A stretch of DNA of 64,000 nucleotides, taken from NCBI GenBank assembly GCA_025356015.1, contig JANXYO010000064.1:17603-81602 (forward strand), in the 5' to 3' direction. Made by a program: the position numbers and the translations under genes. Source of the DNA: Spirochaetaceae bacterium (GTDB taxonomy: Bacteria > Spirochaetota > Spirochaetia > Treponematales > Rectinemataceae). Shown here piece by piece: positions 56,910-64,000 of this stretch; the stretch's first letter is position 1, and every line of letters begins with the position of its first letter. The notes beneath the pieces are model-generated. The model had not been told where the DNA came from, made no database searches, and saw only the letters and a program-made list of their open reading frames with translations.

Positions 56910-58730
56910 ATGGTCGACAGGCGTTTCACCCTCGAAGTCAACGACCTCGGAGGCACGACAAGGCTGAGCCTCCTTGCCGCCGAGGACCTAGTGCTCAATG
57001 ATCAGATGTCGCGGCTTGCGAAGCTCGAGTTCGACGAGCTTTGCGGCCTCGCCGGCCTCGGACATGGTGAGCGGGCGGGACTAGGCCATCCAAAGGATGT
57101 GGCGATCTTCTCCTGCGGCTGGCAATCCTGGTCATTCGGCGGGGAGCTCATCGGCAAGGAGACGGTGAAGCGGGCGCGCTTTGTTCGCAAGCTCGACATC
57201 TACAATGAGCATCCCGCGACGGTCCGGGGCCGGGGCGAGCTGCTGTCGCACTTCCTTACGTATTTTCGATCAGGCGATAGACGGCTATTCCTTGTCTCCA
57301 GGGGTTCCGTTTCCACGGCCCTGCCGCCTCTGTCTTTCCGCATCGACAGGGCTGACCTCGCCCTGAGCCTGGAAGTGTACGCAGAGGGCGCGGCCTTTGC
57401 CCGCGGCGAGAGCGTCGCCGAGCTTGTGATCTTCCATCGCGAGGGCTACTTCGAGTCCAAGGACGCCCTGCGTTCCGTCTTCCGCGAGTACGGCCACTTC
57501 CAGCGCCTCGCATTCCTTGGCCACGCAGGCGAGCTTGTGCCGGGAGGATACGAATCCTGGTACAACCACTACCTCGCAATCGATGAGAGGATCATCTTGG
57601 CCGATATCGAGTCCATCGCCCGCAGCCCGAACCTGATCAACGAGTATTACCTCTCCCGCGGCAAGCCGACCGTCTTTCAGATCGACGATGGGTGGGAGCG
57701 CTGCGTGGGGGAATGGCTTCCCGATCCCCTGAAGTTCCCTCGGGGAATGAAGGTTCTCGCAGGATTTATCGAGGACCGCGGTATGGTACCGGGTCTGTGG
57801 ATAGCTCCCTTTGCGGTCACAAAAAAGTCGGAGCTCCACCGTGATCACCCGCACTGGCTTCTGCGGAACAATGAGGGATCGCCCGTCCTTGCCGGCTGGA
57901 ACCCCGGCTGGGGGGGTGACTTTCATTGCCTGGACCTGTCCATCCCCGAGGTCGAAGATTACCTCGTCGGAATATTCGATATGATCATTGAGGACTGGGG
58001 CTACCGCTACCTCAAGCTGGATTTTCTGTATGCCGGCCTCCTTCGGGGCAAGCACGCCAGCGGCGGAGCCGCCTACCGCCACTACGACCGCGTCATGCGT
58101 CGCATAAGCTCGAGGTTGGCAGATTCGCGAGGGAGGCCGGTGGCTTGGCTCGGCTGCGGCGCGCCCCTCGAGGCATCATTCCGCCATTTCCCTCTCATGC
58201 GGATCGGTGCCGATACCCGGGAATCCTGGGACTACCCGAGCGCAAGGCTCGTCCGCCACCAGGGCAGGCCATCGGCCTATGTCAACCTCTCGCAAACCAT
58301 CGGCAAGTCCATGCTTGACGGGACCGTGTTCGTGAGCGATCCCGATGTCGTGTTCTGCAGGACCAAGGGGATGGCATACGGCGAAAGGGAGAAGGAGGTC
58401 ATTGCCCTCGTGGGGCGGCTTCTCGCTTCCCAGGTCATGTTTTCCGACGACACCCACGAATTTGGACCGGGTCCGGAGGCGGACTTCACGGCCCGCCTTG
58501 TCGGGCTATTCGACCGCCTCGCCGGCCGCGAATACGGCGTCGTACGCATCGGGAGGGACCTGTATCGCCTTTTCAGCCGTGACGGGAAGATATGCGGTAT
58601 CATTAACCTATCAAGCAGGGCGCAGGCGGCCGATCGCGGCTGCCCGGGAACTGCCCTGGTCAAGCGGACAATATCTCGCGGCGCGAAGCAAGTATTCGAG
58701 CCAAGGTCGATATCGGTCTACGAGGAATGA
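56910..58730 (+). CDS. GH36-family alpha-galactosidase
   Basis: The 606-residue protein has an N-terminal beta-sandwich, then a catalytic barrel with DDGWERCVGEWLPD, the nucleophile aspartate in YRYLKLDFLYAG and the acid/base aspartate in RIGADTRESW. Clan GH-D enzymes of this type cleave alpha-galactosides such as melibiose or raffinose. The start is taken as ATG at 56910 behind GGAGGA (GTG at 56907 is an alternative). No signal peptide is seen, so it acts in the cytoplasm. It overlaps the pyrophosphatase gene by four bases. Confidence 0.85.
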   Translation: MVDRRFTLEVNDLGGTTRLSLLAAEDLVLNDQMSRLAKLEFDELCGLAGLGHGERAGLGHPKDVAIFSCGWQSWSFGGELIGKETVKRARFVRKLDIYNEHPATVRGRGELLSHFLTYFRSGDRRLFLVSRGSVSTALPPLSFRIDRADLALSLEVYAEGAAFARGESVAELVIFHREGYFESKDALRSVFREYGHFQRLAFLGHAGELVPGGYESWYNHYLAIDERIILADIESIARSPNLINEYYLSRGKPTVFQIDDGWERCVGEWLPDPLKFPRGMKVLAGFIEDRGMVPGLWIAPFAVTKKSELHRDHPHWLLRNNEGSPVLAGWNPGWGGDFHCLDLSIPEVEDYLVGIFDMIIEDWGYRYLKLDFLYAGLLRGKHASGGAAYRHYDRVMRRISSRLADSRGRPVAWLGCGAPLEASFRHFPLMRIGADTRESWDYPSARLVRHQGRPSAYVNLSQTIGKSMLDGTVFVSDPDVVFCRTKGMAYGEREKEVIALVGRLLASQVMFSDDTHEFGPGPEADFTARLVGLFDRLAGREYGVVRIGRDLYRLFSRDGKICGIINLSSRAQAADRGCPGTALVKRTISRGAKQVFEPRSISVYEE

Positions 58731-60388
58731 AGATGGAACGAACAGTCTACGTCATAGGCCACAAGAATCCAGATACCGATGCGGTGGTAGCGGCCAAGGC
58801 ATACGCGGAGCTCAAGGTCGCCCTGGGCATGACCGAGACAAAGGCGGCGCGCGCGGGAGCGGTGAATCCCCAGACCGAGTACATCTTCGACCGCTTCGGC
58901 CTTAGCCTTCCCATCTTCTTACCGGACCTCGTACCCAAGGTGGAATACTACCTCGAGGGCGGAGCCCCGACTGTCCGCGACATCGAGCCCCTCTGGGAGG
59001 CCCTCGCGCTCATGGGCAAGGCTGAGCGAAAGGTCCTGCCCATCGTCGACGCCGAGGGGCGCTACCGCTCGATGCTCCACTACGGTGCCTTCGCGCAGAA
59101 CATGCTGGCGAAGATTAATCCCCACAAGAAGGCTGTCATCCCCACAAGCGTCGCCCACCTCATCAAGACCATCAAGGCCCAGCCCCTTGTGACCTTCGGA
59201 GAGGACATCTTCTTCAAGGCAAGGATCATCGTGGCGGCGCTTGAGACCGAATCCTTCCGTGAACATCTGAAGGGTGAGCCGATCGAGAATACCGTCGTGC
59301 TGGTCGGAAACCGGGAGGATGTCCAGCGGATCGCCATAGAGGCTGGCGTGAGGGCGATTATCGTGACCAATGGGAACCTGCTCGGCAAGGGCCTGCGCGA
59401 ACTGGCGGAGGAGCACAGGGTATCGATCCTGGTATCCCCCTACGACACTTCGAGCACTTCCCTTCTAGCCCTCTATTCGACACCGGTCTGGACGATGGGG
59501 GACGCCAGCATCGCCGCCGTCCAGGAAGGGGACACGCTGAAGACCGCTCGGGCCGCGATAGCCGTATCTCCGAGCCGCTCGGTGCCTGTGGTGGACGGGG
59601 ACGGCAAGGTCGTCGGGATCTTCGCCGAGGGGGACCTGATCAAGGAGCCCCGCATCGAGGTCATCCTTGTCGACCACAACGAGCTCTCCCAGGCTGTCGA
59701 GGGCATAGAGCATTACCGGATACTAGAGGTGATCGACCACCACCGCCTCGGTGCCCTCACGACGAAGTACCCGATCACCTTCATAAACCGCGTCGTCGGA
59801 TCGACGAGCACGATCGTCGCGGGGATGTACCGTGAGCTCCGCGTCCCCCTGCCTCGTCCGATCGCTTCTATCCTCCTGTGCGGGATCCTCTCGGACACGG
59901 TAATCCTCAAGTCGGCGACAACGACCGACGTCGATCGCGAGACTGCCGAATACCTTGCGAACATAACCGACCTCGAGATCGAGGAATTGGGAAAGGACAT
60001 CCAGGGTTCTGCCTCGGCTGCCTCGCGAATGCCGCCGACGGCGATTATCCGGCTCGACATGAAGGAGTACCAGGCAACGGGGAAGAAGATAAGCGTGAGC
60101 CAGATCGAGGTGACCAATACCGAGGAAGTCCAGGTCCGCTCCGCGGAGATACTCGATGCGCTGAAGGCGCTGCGCGCCGAGGGGGGCTTCTACCTTTCGG
60201 CACTCATGGTGACCGACGTCACCAAGCTCACGAGCATCCTCCTTGTCGACGGGGAAAAGGACTTTGTGAGCCTGGTGAGCTACCCGAGGCTGCAGGGCGG
60301 TGTCTTCATGCTCAACGATGTCCTGTCGCGCAAGAAGCAGCTCATGCCCGCGATCTTCGAGATGGTGGAGAAGGCGGTCGAGCGTTAG
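58727..60388 (+). CDS. Manganese-dependent inorganic pyrophosphatase with CBS-DRTGG insert
   Basis: The 553-residue family II pyrophosphatase has GHKNPDTDAVVAA at the N-terminus, the DHH motif in EVIDHHRLG, and the DHHA2 domain at the C-terminus. Between them lie two CBS motifs and a DRTGG-type domain (about residues 70-310). Such inserts bind adenine nucleotides and regulate activity in Clostridium-type enzymes. The start is ATGA-overlapped with the galactosidase stop. It removes pyrophosphate produced by PRPP-using and ligase reactions. Confidence 0.92.
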   Translation: MKMERTVYVIGHKNPDTDAVVAAKAYAELKVALGMTETKAARAGAVNPQTEYIFDRFGLSLPIFLPDLVPKVEYYLEGGAPTVRDIEPLWEALALMGKAERKVLPIVDAEGRYRSMLHYGAFAQNMLAKINPHKKAVIPTSVAHLIKTIKAQPLVTFGEDIFFKARIIVAALETESFREHLKGEPIENTVVLVGNREDVQRIAIEAGVRAIIVTNGNLLGKGLRELAEEHRVSILVSPYDTSSTSLLALYSTPVWTMGDASIAAVQEGDTLKTARAAIAVSPSRSVPVVDGDGKVVGIFAEGDLIKEPRIEVILVDHNELSQAVEGIEHYRILEVIDHHRLGALTTKYPITFINRVVGSTSTIVAGMYRELRVPLPRPIASILLCGILSDTVILKSATTTDVDRETAEYLANITDLEIEELGKDIQGSASAASRMPPTAIIRLDMKEYQATGKKISVSQIEVTNTEEVQVRSAEILDALKALRAEGGFYLSALMVTDVTKLTSILLVDGEKDFVSLVSYPRLQGGVFMLNDVLSRKKQLMPAIFEMVEKAVER

Positions 60389-60432
60389 GCTCTATGCTCG
60401 ACGGAGCGCCAGGCTTGTTGCCCGACAGAGCG

Positions 60433-60924
60433 CTAGGCCATGGCCCCGCAGCATTTCTTGTATTTCTTGCCGCTCCCGCAGGGGCAGGGATCGTTGCGGC
60501 CGACCTTGGGGGAAGCGCGGACCACTGTCTCTGTGATCACCTCACCCTCCTCATAGAGCCATGCGCCTTCGCGCTTCACGAACTTGGATATTTCGTGGTG
60601 CTCCTCCCTAAGGCCGTCAAGGATGTATCTCGCCGAGAATTCGACGATGCCCTTGTCGTCGGCGCTGCCGCCGCCCTCGGTGCGGATGATCCTTAAGGCC
60701 AGCCATTCTGACTTCTCGCTCCAGCGCTTCGTGGCCTCGATGTCGATGCCATGGTCCTCGTCGCGGACGCAGGTCTGGACTATGTAGTCGATCTTGTGTT
60801 TCGCGTAGGCCGTGTAGCGGCTGCGCATGAGGGCTTCCGCGCTGGGCGCTGACGAAACCCCCGAGATGTAGGGAGAGCAGCAGGACTCATACTCGCGGCC
60901 TGAGCCGCAGGGACAGCTTTCCAT
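60433..60924 (-). CDS. YchJ/SEC-C motif protein
   Basis: The protein (163 residues from the ATG at 60924; 166 from 60933) has two SEC-C zinc motifs, [13 protein letters not shown] at the N-terminus and [13 protein letters not shown] at the C-terminus, flanking an NTF2-like core ([15 protein letters not shown]). This is the UPF0225/YchJ layout. The function is unknown; metal binding is probable. AAAGGA is better spaced for the second ATG. Confidence 0.85.
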   Translation of the reverse strand: MESCPCGSGREYESCCSPYISGVSSAPSAEALMRSRYTAYAKHKIDYIVQTCVRDEDHGIDIEATKRWSEKSEWLALRIIRTEGGGSADDKGIVEFSARYILDGLREEHHEISKFVKREGAWLYEEGEVITETVVRASPKVGRNDPCPCGSGKKYKKCCGAMA

Positions 60925-60940
60925 TTCCGGCATTCCTTTT

Positions 60941-61219
60941 TCAGGCCCCAGGGCCGATTGTCTTGTCTTCCAGCATGCGCGATACGAAGTTGAGCTCGTC
61001 GCGGAGCTTGCGCATGCTCTGGTCGCGCTCTTCGACCTTTGCCTCTAGGATGCCGATTCGCTTCTTTAGGGACTCGAGGTCAGACGAGGCCGAGACCGAG
61101 GAATTGACTGTCCGTATCTCGGCCCTGTCCTTGATCAGGGTCTTGAGGAAGCTGCGCGCCCCGAAAGCGATGGCGGCGACCAGGCCAAACCATAGTAGAA
61201 GCTCGAATACGAGGGGCAC
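60941..61219 (-). CDS. Small membrane-anchored coiled-coil protein, GTG start
   Basis: The 92-residue protein starts at GTG behind GGAGGTGAT, a near-perfect ribosome-binding site. One transmembrane helix (residues 4-22) is followed by a basic turn and a coiled coil ([24 protein letters not shown], starting near residue 50). It resembles phage-shock-like or DUF-type single-pass proteins only in outline. The function is unknown. Confidence 0.65.
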   Translation of the reverse strand: MPLVFELLLWFGLVAAIAFGARSFLKTLIKDRAEIRTVNSSVSASSDLESLKKRIGILEAKVEERDQSMRKLRDELNFVSRMLEDKTIGPGA

Positions 61220-61309
61220 GAATCACCTCCGCAAGCGCACAGCCTTTCCTAGCCCATGCCCTCCCCATGATGCAGCCGAGGCGGGCGTAGGGTCAATGCT
61301 GCGATAGGC

Positions 61310-62491
61310 CTATTTCCCGAAGGCGCCCGATGCCAGGAAGGGCAGGGCAATGAAATTGCCGAGGGCACCACCGAGGCTGGACATGAAGAAGATCAGGAGG
61401 ATATGGGTCACACGATTGCTGTAGAAGCCCTTTATGGAGACCACATCCTCGGCGAGGTTCTCCAGATCCCTCACCCTGGGGCGCCGAAGAAATGCCTCGG
61501 CGAGGCCAGCGAAGAGGCCGACCCCTACGAAGGGATTCAAGGTGGCGATAGGCGCCATGATAAAAGATGCGAGGATGGTCAGGGGATGGGCCATGCAAAG
61601 CAGGGATCCAAGCGCAGCCAGGGTTCCGTTGAGGAGGACCCACTTAACCAGGAGGGCGAGGCTGGCCGATATTCCGGCCTTGAAGAATCCGAGGACTATG
61701 AATCCCACGATGATAGCGGGGATGGCCCAGCCTATGACCTTGGCCACCTTTGATGGAGGGGGAGCGCTCTCGATATCGGAGGTGCCGCTTGAGACCTCCC
61801 CTGCATCGAGGCGCTTTAGCCAGGCTTCGATGCCGTTGAGGTGGCCAGCCCCGACGACCGCGAGCAGCTTGGAGCCCTCGGCCTCGAAGATCCTGCTGGC
61901 AAGAAAGCGATCCCGCTCGTCGATGAGGACTTCCTTGACCGATGGCAGGAAGCTTGCCAGCTCGGCCATCATCTCCTCGAGCTCGTTGCGCTCCTTGAGC
62001 TTCTCGATCTGCTCTGCCGAAAGCTTCTCGGCAAAGAAGGAGGACTCGACCAGGGCGGCCAGAAGCTTCGCCTTGTTCCACATCCCCGACTTCGACCAGG
62101 CCCGCTTGAGGGTCACCTGGACATCGCGATCGCAGAAGGAATAGGGGATCCCGGCCTCGGTCGCGCCGCGGACCGCCGCCAGCATCTCCTCGCCCGGCTT
62201 TACTCCGACATCGGCTCCCATCCGGCGCTGGAATCCCGCAAGAGCGAGGTTGGACATAAGGAGGAAGCCCCTGCCTTCTCGGAGCACCTTCACGATGTCC
62301 AGGCTCTCCCATGACTTGCCTTCGGACATCGAGCGCCACCGGCCCTCGTCGATCTCGACGCAAACGCGGTCGGGCTTTTCCTCGATGATCACAGCACGGA
62401 CTTCGTCGATGCTTTCCTGGGAGATATGCGCCGTGCCCGCCAGCAGGAAGCTGCGGTTCTTGAGCTCGATGCGTCGCAGGGTGTGTGACAT
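61310..62491 (-). CDS. TraB/PrgY-family membrane protein
   Basis: The 393-residue protein has an N-terminal TraB domain (LLAGTAHISQESIDEV, RVCVEIDEGRW, VVGAGHLNGIEAWL) related to the EreA/TIKI metalloprotease fold. This is followed by five to six hydrophobic segments from about residue 255 to the end. PrgY inhibits a peptide pheromone in enterococci; the wider family function is unsettled. GAGG lies before the ATG. Confidence 0.85.
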   Translation of the reverse strand: MSHTLRRIELKNRSFLLAGTAHISQESIDEVRAVIIEEKPDRVCVEIDEGRWRSMSEGKSWESLDIVKVLREGRGFLLMSNLALAGFQRRMGADVGVKPGEEMLAAVRGATEAGIPYSFCDRDVQVTLKRAWSKSGMWNKAKLLAALVESSFFAEKLSAEQIEKLKERNELEEMMAELASFLPSVKEVLIDERDRFLASRIFEAEGSKLLAVVGAGHLNGIEAWLKRLDAGEVSSGTSDIESAPPPSKVAKVIGWAIPAIIVGFIVLGFFKAGISASLALLVKWVLLNGTLAALGSLLCMAHPLTILASFIMAPIATLNPFVGVGLFAGLAEAFLRRPRVRDLENLAEDVVSIKGFYSNRVTHILLIFFMSSLGGALGNFIALPFLASGAFGK

Positions 62492-62505
62492 TGGATTTCC
62501 TCGCT

Positions 62506-63477
62506 CTAGGTTTGTTCGGCCGCCGGATGGGCAGCCGCGATAGCAAAGAAGCGTTCCCTGAGCTGGACGTCGCCAGGGAAGGTGGACGCGGGTACTATGC
62601 CTCCCGCCGAATGGGAATGGCCGCCGCCAGATCCGATTCCGTCGAGGGCTGACTTCACGAGATCAAAGGCAGAGAGCTCGGGGCTCTTGGATCGGACCGA
62701 TAGGTGCACACTCGAACCGTCACGCTCGGCTATCACGGCGGCCCTGAGCTCCTCGGCCCTGAGCACGAAATCGGCGAGTACGGCGAGGGCCTCCTGTCCG
62801 CAGGGACCGGGGAGGTAGGCGAAGAGCAGGCCATTGCGCACCTCGGCGGCGCCAAGGGCGCGCACGAGAAGCCGGAGTTCGGCAAGATCGAGGGCGGACC
62901 TGACGATCCGACTCGAGCGTTCCCAGTCTGCGCTGTGGAACAGGGAAGCATAGGCCTCGAAATCGAGCTCGGAGGAACGTCGGCTCAGGAAGTCGGTGTC
63001 GGCCTGGATGCCGGCCAGGAGGGCAGTGGCGATGTGGAGTGGCGGCTCCACCCCCGTCTCGGCCCAGTAGCCCCTGATGATCGTCGCGCAGGCGGCGATT
63101 TCCGGGCGGATGTCCAGGTAGGGAGCCACCGGTTCGGCGCTCTTGAAGTGGTGGTCGATCACGCCGAGGAGCCTGCCCGGGAAAAGGCTAACATTGCCGT
63201 TGGACGGCGATCCGTCCACGACCACGATGTCCGCCTCTGCCCCTGGGCTCAGGGAAAACTCGATACCGAGCTCGGACACCATGCGATGTAGGCTGCGGCT
63301 TCTCAGTTCGCCCTTATAGGCTATCGAGGCCTTTATGCCTCCGGAGCGCACCAGCTCCGCCAGGGCCCAGGCAGATGCCACAGCGTCGATGTCGGGATAG
63401 TCGTGGGTCTGGACCACAAGCTCCCTCGAGACATCAAGGAGCTTCTGGAGTTCGCGAAAGCGAGCCGAGCTAGCCAT
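62506..63477 (-). CDS. DHH/DHHA1-family phosphoesterase
   Basis: The 323-residue protein has the DHH-fold motifs HDYPDIDAVASAWAL and VIDHHFKSAEPV, and a C-terminal DHHA1 region with GSGGGHSHSAGGI. It is of the NrnA/GdpP size and could degrade short RNA (nanoRNA) or cyclic dinucleotides such as pApA; no PAS or GGDEF parts are present. It overlaps the TPR gene by eight bases. Confidence 0.85.
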   Translation of the reverse strand: MASSARFRELQKLLDVSRELVVQTHDYPDIDAVASAWALAELVRSGGIKASIAYKGELRSRSLHRMVSELGIEFSLSPGAEADIVVVDGSPSNGNVSLFPGRLLGVIDHHFKSAEPVAPYLDIRPEIAACATIIRGYWAETGVEPPLHIATALLAGIQADTDFLSRRSSELDFEAYASLFHSADWERSSRIVRSALDLAELRLLVRALGAAEVRNGLLFAYLPGPCGQEALAVLADFVLRAEELRAAVIAERDGSSVHLSVRSKSPELSAFDLVKSALDGIGSGGGHSHSAGGIVPASTFPGDVQLRERFFAIAAAHPAAEQT

Positions 63478-64000
63478 GCGCTTTTGCGAGCTCCAGACGT
63501 TTCAGTTCGGCCGCAAGGAGCCGTGACTCGAGGCTGCTCTCTCGGTGCAAATCCTTCGACAGCAGGAAGTACTTCGTGGCCAGATCCGTCTTCCCCCGGC
63601 AGAGCCAGTATTCGCCGAGATAGAAGAGCATGGCCGCCCTGAGATCAAGGGTCTTCTCTGCCTGGATCCTGAGCTCGAGTTCTGCGCTTGAATCGTTCTG
63701 GTCCTGGATCAGGCGGAGCATGAGCCAGTAGATGCCGTTTTTCTCCCGGTCGATGGTGGGAGCGACCTTCGCGGCGAAGGCCGAGGCGTCGCGCGGCTTG
63801 CCGTCCCGCCAGCTTGCTATCGCCGCCGCGATGGCATATTCGTAGCGGTCCCGCGCGAAGCCATAGGCCTTGCCGAAATCCGTGGCTGACTCCGACCATC
63901 GGCCAAGGCGGAAGGCAACGGCGGCAGCGGATTCGAAGGCATACCAGTACTCTGGATTGAGGGCGATGATCTTCCTGTAGTCGGCAAGGGCTTCGTCGTC
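63470..64000 (-). CDS. TPR-repeat protein (5' end beyond window)
   Basis: The last 176 codons of a helical-repeat protein are in the window; its start lies to the right. Repeats such as ALADYRKIIALNPEYWYAFE, AAVAFRLGRWSESATDFGKA and YLGEYWLCRGKTDLATKYF have tetratricopeptide spacing. It ends KRLELAKAHG. It is probably a protein-interaction scaffold in the same leftward operon as the DHH and TraB genes. Export cannot be judged without the N-terminus. Confidence 0.75.
   Translation of the reverse strand, partial: DDEALADYRKIIALNPEYWYAFESAAAVAFRLGRWSESATDFGKAYGFARDRYEYAIAAAIASWRDGKPRDASAFAAKVAPTIDREKNGIYWLMLRLIQDQNDSSAELELRIQAEKTLDLRAAMLFYLGEYWLCRGKTDLATKYFLLSKDLHRESSLESRLLAAELKRLELAKAHG

Overview
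The window is the replication-origin region of a GC-rich bacterial chromosome, most probably a spirochaete of the Treponema/Rectinema type. Evidence for this is a DUF5312-like protein, a long (451-residue) PRPP synthetase, a pseudo-receiver/ATPase/cyclic-nucleotide fusion protein, and a tryptophan in the GyrB quinolone-pocket segment. The assignment rests on recalled family distributions and was not tested by phylogeny. No rRNA, CRISPR array, insertion sequence or prophage was seen.

Layout: 1-4.5 kb holds the N-terminal part of a Tat-exported flavoprotein, a CAT-anticodon tRNA with a degenerate copy of its own 3' half, a signalling fusion protein, a DinB-like protein and a YcaQ/AlkX-type glycosylase. 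From 4.5 to 12.5 kb everything reads leftward: dnaA, dnaN, recF, dciA, rpmH, rnpA, yidD, yidC, khpB. gyrB and gyrA read rightward from 13.0 kb, so the replication forks probably diverge here. DnaA boxes lie on both sides of dnaA, with a DnaA-trio-like tract beside dnaN. A perfect parS site follows gyrA. At 17.6-21.7 kb are a broken radical SAM gene, a small unknown gene, metK and ahcY. glpK (21.9 kb) is followed by a cluster of small enzymes (SagB-type oxidoreductase, metallo-beta-lactamase fold, GNAT, C69 hydrolase), then an acyl-CoA synthetase and the PRPP synthetase/HAD pair.

The leftward purF-purM-purN-purD operon (31.5-35.8 kb) uses the PRPP made by the neighbouring synthetase. Next come the DUF5312 gene (possibly leaderless), a bifunctional-nuclease-like gene, cheR-cheB, nfu, parA-parB, a secreted START-like protein, enolase, an M42 peptidase, an Ada/YkgJ-like pair, tRNA-Leu(CAA), a PAP2 phosphatase, ApbE and a second MBL-fold hydrolase. 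The right end (50-64 kb) has an unknown membrane protein, a DbpA-type RNA-binding protein, an aroD-aroE fusion, era, a malate/lactate-dehydrogenase-like enzyme, pth, a GH36 alpha-galactosidase, a CBS/DRTGG pyrophosphatase, a YchJ-like protein, TraB, a DHH phosphoesterase and a truncated TPR protein.

The most unusual observation is that three conserved genes (rnpA, the C69 hydrolase and pth) have no ATG, GTG or TTG that would give a complete protein. Each has an ATT, ATC or CTG codon at the expected position behind a Shine-Dalgarno-like sequence. Most genes are tightly packed, with many 1-8 base overlaps of the ATGA type.
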